Below are positions 62,050 through 64,000 of a stretch of 64,000 bases of DNA, piece after piece; positions within the stretch are counted from its first letter, which is position 1; every line of letters begins with the position of its first letter. Under the pieces are notes generated by a model. The model did no database searches and was not told where the DNA came from. It saw nothing but the letters and a program-made list of their open reading frames with translations. This DNA comes from Desulforhabdus amnigena (GTDB lineage: Bacteria > Desulfobacterota > Syntrophobacteria > Syntrophobacterales > Syntrophobacteraceae): the NCBI RefSeq assembly GCF_027925305.1, contig NZ_BSDR01000001.1:2507001-2571000 (forward strand). The letters run 5' to 3'. The translations under genes were made by a program, and so were the position numbers.

Positions 62050-62146
62050 CCTATCCGAAAACCTACCTCGGCAGCGCCCCCCCTTAGTCCCCCCTCGAAG
62101 GGGGAATTGAAGGGGGGTGTCACAAAGTCCAAGGAGGCCGGACAGG
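62050..62146. repeat. Palindromic dispersed repeat family A, copy 2
   Basis: CCTATCCGAAAACCTACCTC and the nested CCCCCC/GGGGGG block match copy 1 (25451-25554). The right arm is degraded to GGACAGG. Just after (62166-62221) are two GGCTTCCAGC/GCTGGAAGC arms of the family B type. The repeats fill the 62016-62301 gap. Confidence 0.75.
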
Positions 62147-62301
62147 TTCTTTTGACGCCCCCGAGTGGCTTCCAGCTGCAATAGAAATAGCCGGATCCCA
62201 AGAAATCGTGGCTGGAAGCTACTCCTACGAAAGTCAAGGTTTCAACCGTTCGCAGTATAATGAGGATGAACGGTATTGCCCGGCTTTCGGACAGCAGCAA
62301 A

Positions 62302-63288
62302 TCAGGAAAGCCTGTTGAGAAGTTCGGCAAAGTCTGAAGCAAGCGGAGCAGTGAAGGAAAGAGGAGCATGAGACAAGGGATGTTCAAATGCCAGATGCCA
62401 GGCATGCAACATTTGGCGATCTATCTGCAGGAATAATTGTTGTAGGGTTTTGTCTTTCAGGGATCGCGCCCGCCGTTTTCCCCCGCCGTATGTTTCATCC
62501 CCCACAACAGGATGCCCCGAATGGCTGAGATGAACTCTGATCTGGTGCGTCCGCCCTGTTTGGATTGTGACACGAAGAAGAGCAACTTCATCCCAGGCTT
62601 TTTCAACCGACCACAGCGAAACAGCTTCACGCCCTTTTTTCACGGACACGGCCATTTTTTTCCTATCGACCGGGTGGCGGTCCAGTTGTGTTCTGATTTC
62701 CCCTCCACCTTCTCGCGGTCGTCCATAAACCAGCGCCAGATACTCTTTATGGACCCTGTGTTCTTTGAACTGCTGAATCAAATTCAGGTAAGCCCGTTCA
62801 CTTTTGGCCGCAACCAGCGCGCCTGAAGTGTTCTGATCCAGGCGATGGACAATGCCAGGCCGTTGAGGAGCCCCCTGCATAGCCAGGCGGGAACAATGCG
62901 CAAGCAGTCCGTGGACCAGCGTACCCTCTTCATGCCCCGCACCTGGATGCACCACAACGCCTGGTGCCTTATTTACCACAATGATATCTTCATCTTCATA
63001 CAGGATTTCAAGAGGCATGGGCTCAGGAACCAACTGCTCCTGAGCCTTCAGGACGGGCAGCCAGACGACGATCTTGTCACCGTAACGGAGTTCATACCCC
63101 GGTTTCACACGCTGCTCATTTACCAGGACCAGACCATCCTGAATGAGCTTCTTGAAACGGCTTCGCGAATGTTCCGAGCAATGCTCACTCAAAAAGATAT
63201 CCAGTCGCTGATTCAATTCATCACGAACAACAAAGGAGCATTCTGGGTCTCCTTGTGTTTCAATTTCTAGTGCACTCAACGAAAGCAT
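62302..63288 (-). CDS. RluA/RluD-family pseudouridine synthase
   Basis: The 328-residue protein has an S4 RNA-binding domain (about 20-80, RLDIFLSEHCSEHSRSRFKK) and the catalytic domain with the RluD motif GIVHRLDQNTSGALV, whose Asp attacks uridine. The usual K after HRLD is Q here, a conservative change. It likely makes pseudouridines in 23S rRNA; members of the family also act on tRNA, so the exact target is open. Confidence 0.93.
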   Translation of the reverse strand: MLSLSALEIETQGDPECSFVVRDELNQRLDIFLSEHCSEHSRSRFKKLIQDGLVLVNEQRVKPGYELRYGDKIVVWLPVLKAQEQLVPEPMPLEILYEDEDIIVVNKAPGVVVHPGAGHEEGTLVHGLLAHCSRLAMQGAPQRPGIVHRLDQNTSGALVAAKSERAYLNLIQQFKEHRVHKEYLALVYGRPREGGGEIRTQLDRHPVDRKKMAVSVKKGREAVSLWSVEKAWDEVALLRVTIQTGRTHQIRVHLSHSGHPVVGDETYGGGKRRARSLKDKTLQQLFLQIDRQMLHAWHLAFEHPLSHAPLSFTAPLASDFAELLNRLS

Positions 63289-63465
63289 ACCTTCTTTATT
63301 AGCATATCATGCGAAAAATGTTGCCGGATGTGTTTGCCGGATGTGTTCATTAAAGAGCCAAGGGGCTTTCCCCAAGGATTGTTTGCCTTCCGACGGATTT
63401 CCTTAACCCCACATCGCCGCTCATTATCTTAACTGAGGTCCGCTCAGAAGGCTGGAGGCACAAGA

Positions 63466-64000
63466 TCAATGTTGCTGCCGGCTATGATCTCCGTCCTTGA
63501 GGGTCGTAAAAATCAGTCGCCCAGCGGTGGTCTGCAGAATGCTCGTCACTGAAACATCTACCTCTTTACCAAGATGCCGGCTGGCATTTTCCACCACCAC
63601 CATGGTTCCATCTTCAAGATAAGCTATTCCCTGGCCGTGTTCTTTGCCCTCCTTGAGAATCTGCAGGCGGAGTATTTCGCCTGGCAAAACCACAGGTTTT
63701 AGAGCATTAGCCAGCTGATTGATGTTAAGAACTCGAATTCCCTGAACCTCTGCTACCTTCGACAGGTTGTAATCATTGGTAACGATTTTTGCGTTCAAAC
63801 GGAGCGCAAGAGCCACCAATTTTGCATCGACTTCGTTCAGATTATCGAAGTCCTGACGGTCAATGCGGATTTCAACCATATTTTCCTGCTGCAGGCGTTT
63901 GATAATATCCAACCCCCGTCTTCCACGAACACGCCGTGTCGGGTCGGGACTATCCGCGATATGCTGAAGTTCCTGCAGCACAAACTCAGGTATCACCAGG
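63466..64000 (-). CDS. PIN-TRAM domain protein (YacL type), 5' end outside window
   Basis: The frame is open to the right edge, so the N-terminus (membrane helices in YacL relatives) is missing. The visible part holds the end of a PIN nuclease domain ([24 protein letters not shown], with acidic residues) and a C-terminal TRAM domain ([20 protein letters not shown]). A possible GTG at 63996 is not taken as the start. These proteins are membrane-anchored PilT-N-type nucleases of unknown target. The 63289-63465 gap shows no gene. Confidence 0.9.
   Translation of the reverse strand, partial: LVIPEFVLQELQHIADSPDPTRRVRGRRGLDIIKRLQQENMVEIRIDRQDFDNLNEVDAKLVALALRLNAKIVTNDYNLSKVAEVQGIRVLNINQLANALKPVVLPGEILRLQILKEGKEHGQGIAYLEDGTMVVVENASRHLGKEVDVSVTSILQTTAGRLIFTTLKDGDHSRQQH

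Noticed and set aside
1-64000. CRISPR array, prophage or intact insertion sequence
   Set aside because: I saw no regularly spaced repeat-spacer pattern, no phage structural genes and no intact transposase; repeats found are short palindromes without coding capacity.

Overview
The window reads as chromosome of a deltaproteobacterium in the modern sense (Desulfobacterota), most likely a Syntrophobacteraceae-like sulfate reducer or syntroph. This is inferred from gene content only: a B12-dependent methylmalonyl-CoA mutase with a PduO-type adenosyltransferase and cobalamin riboswitches, an octaheme periplasmic cytochrome c, a NifX-like/DUF5320/DUF89 cluster behind a sigma-54 promoter, a bacterial V-type ATPase, a GspD-M type II secretion operon and a large arsenic island. 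No rRNA or single-copy phylogenetic marker settles the genus.

Layout. 1-4.5 kb: a radical SAM/DUF2344 protein (runs off the left edge), a cysteine-desulfurase-like protein without the usual PLP lysine, and a small coiled-coil membrane protein. 4.6-10.2 kb: minus-strand operon MoxR ATPase, VWA protein, TtcA-like PP-loop protein, DNA polymerase I. 10.5-10.8 kb: tRNA-Arg and tRNA-Lys with promoter and terminator. 11-15.5 kb: a YbgC-type thioesterase, an atypical SDR and an EamA transporter, separated by three gene-poor stretches with decayed sequence. 15.55-25.4 kb: arsenic island on the plus strand (arsR, thioredoxin-like proteins, ArsP-like permease, DGC protein, arsC, acr3, two-domain USP, CDF exporter, arsM, secreted thioredoxin, CcdA) holding two pseudogenes and ending in dispersed repeats. 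25.8-30.8 kb: mixed accessory genes (TudS-related protein, GNAT, PAS-LuxR regulator, Slp lipoprotein, zinc ribbon, PduO).

31-36.8 kb: B12 region. One promoter leads into two cobalamin riboswitches in series, then two small unknown genes and methylmalonyl-CoA mutase. The mutase carries two apparent +1 frameshifts in homopolymers; correcting both restores one 711-codon gene. Upstream lie an MBL-fold hydrolase and an octaheme cytochrome c. 37.3-41.4 kb: DUF5320, DUF89, DUF5320 and NifX-like genes, a near-consensus sigma-54 promoter and a PAS-containing sigma-54 activator. 41.6-50.5 kb: V-ATPase operon G/H-C-I-K-F-E-A-B-D with a universal stress protein fused to its end by gene overlap. 50.7-62 kb: a divergent GspC/PilP-like gene and gspE-F-H-I-J-K-L-M-D without gspG. 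62.3-64 kb: RluD-type pseudouridine synthase and a PIN-TRAM protein running off the right edge.

Between operons are several families of short palindromic repeats, including one MITE-like element with good terminal inverted repeats and a TAA target duplication. I saw no CRISPR array, no intact transposase and no prophage.
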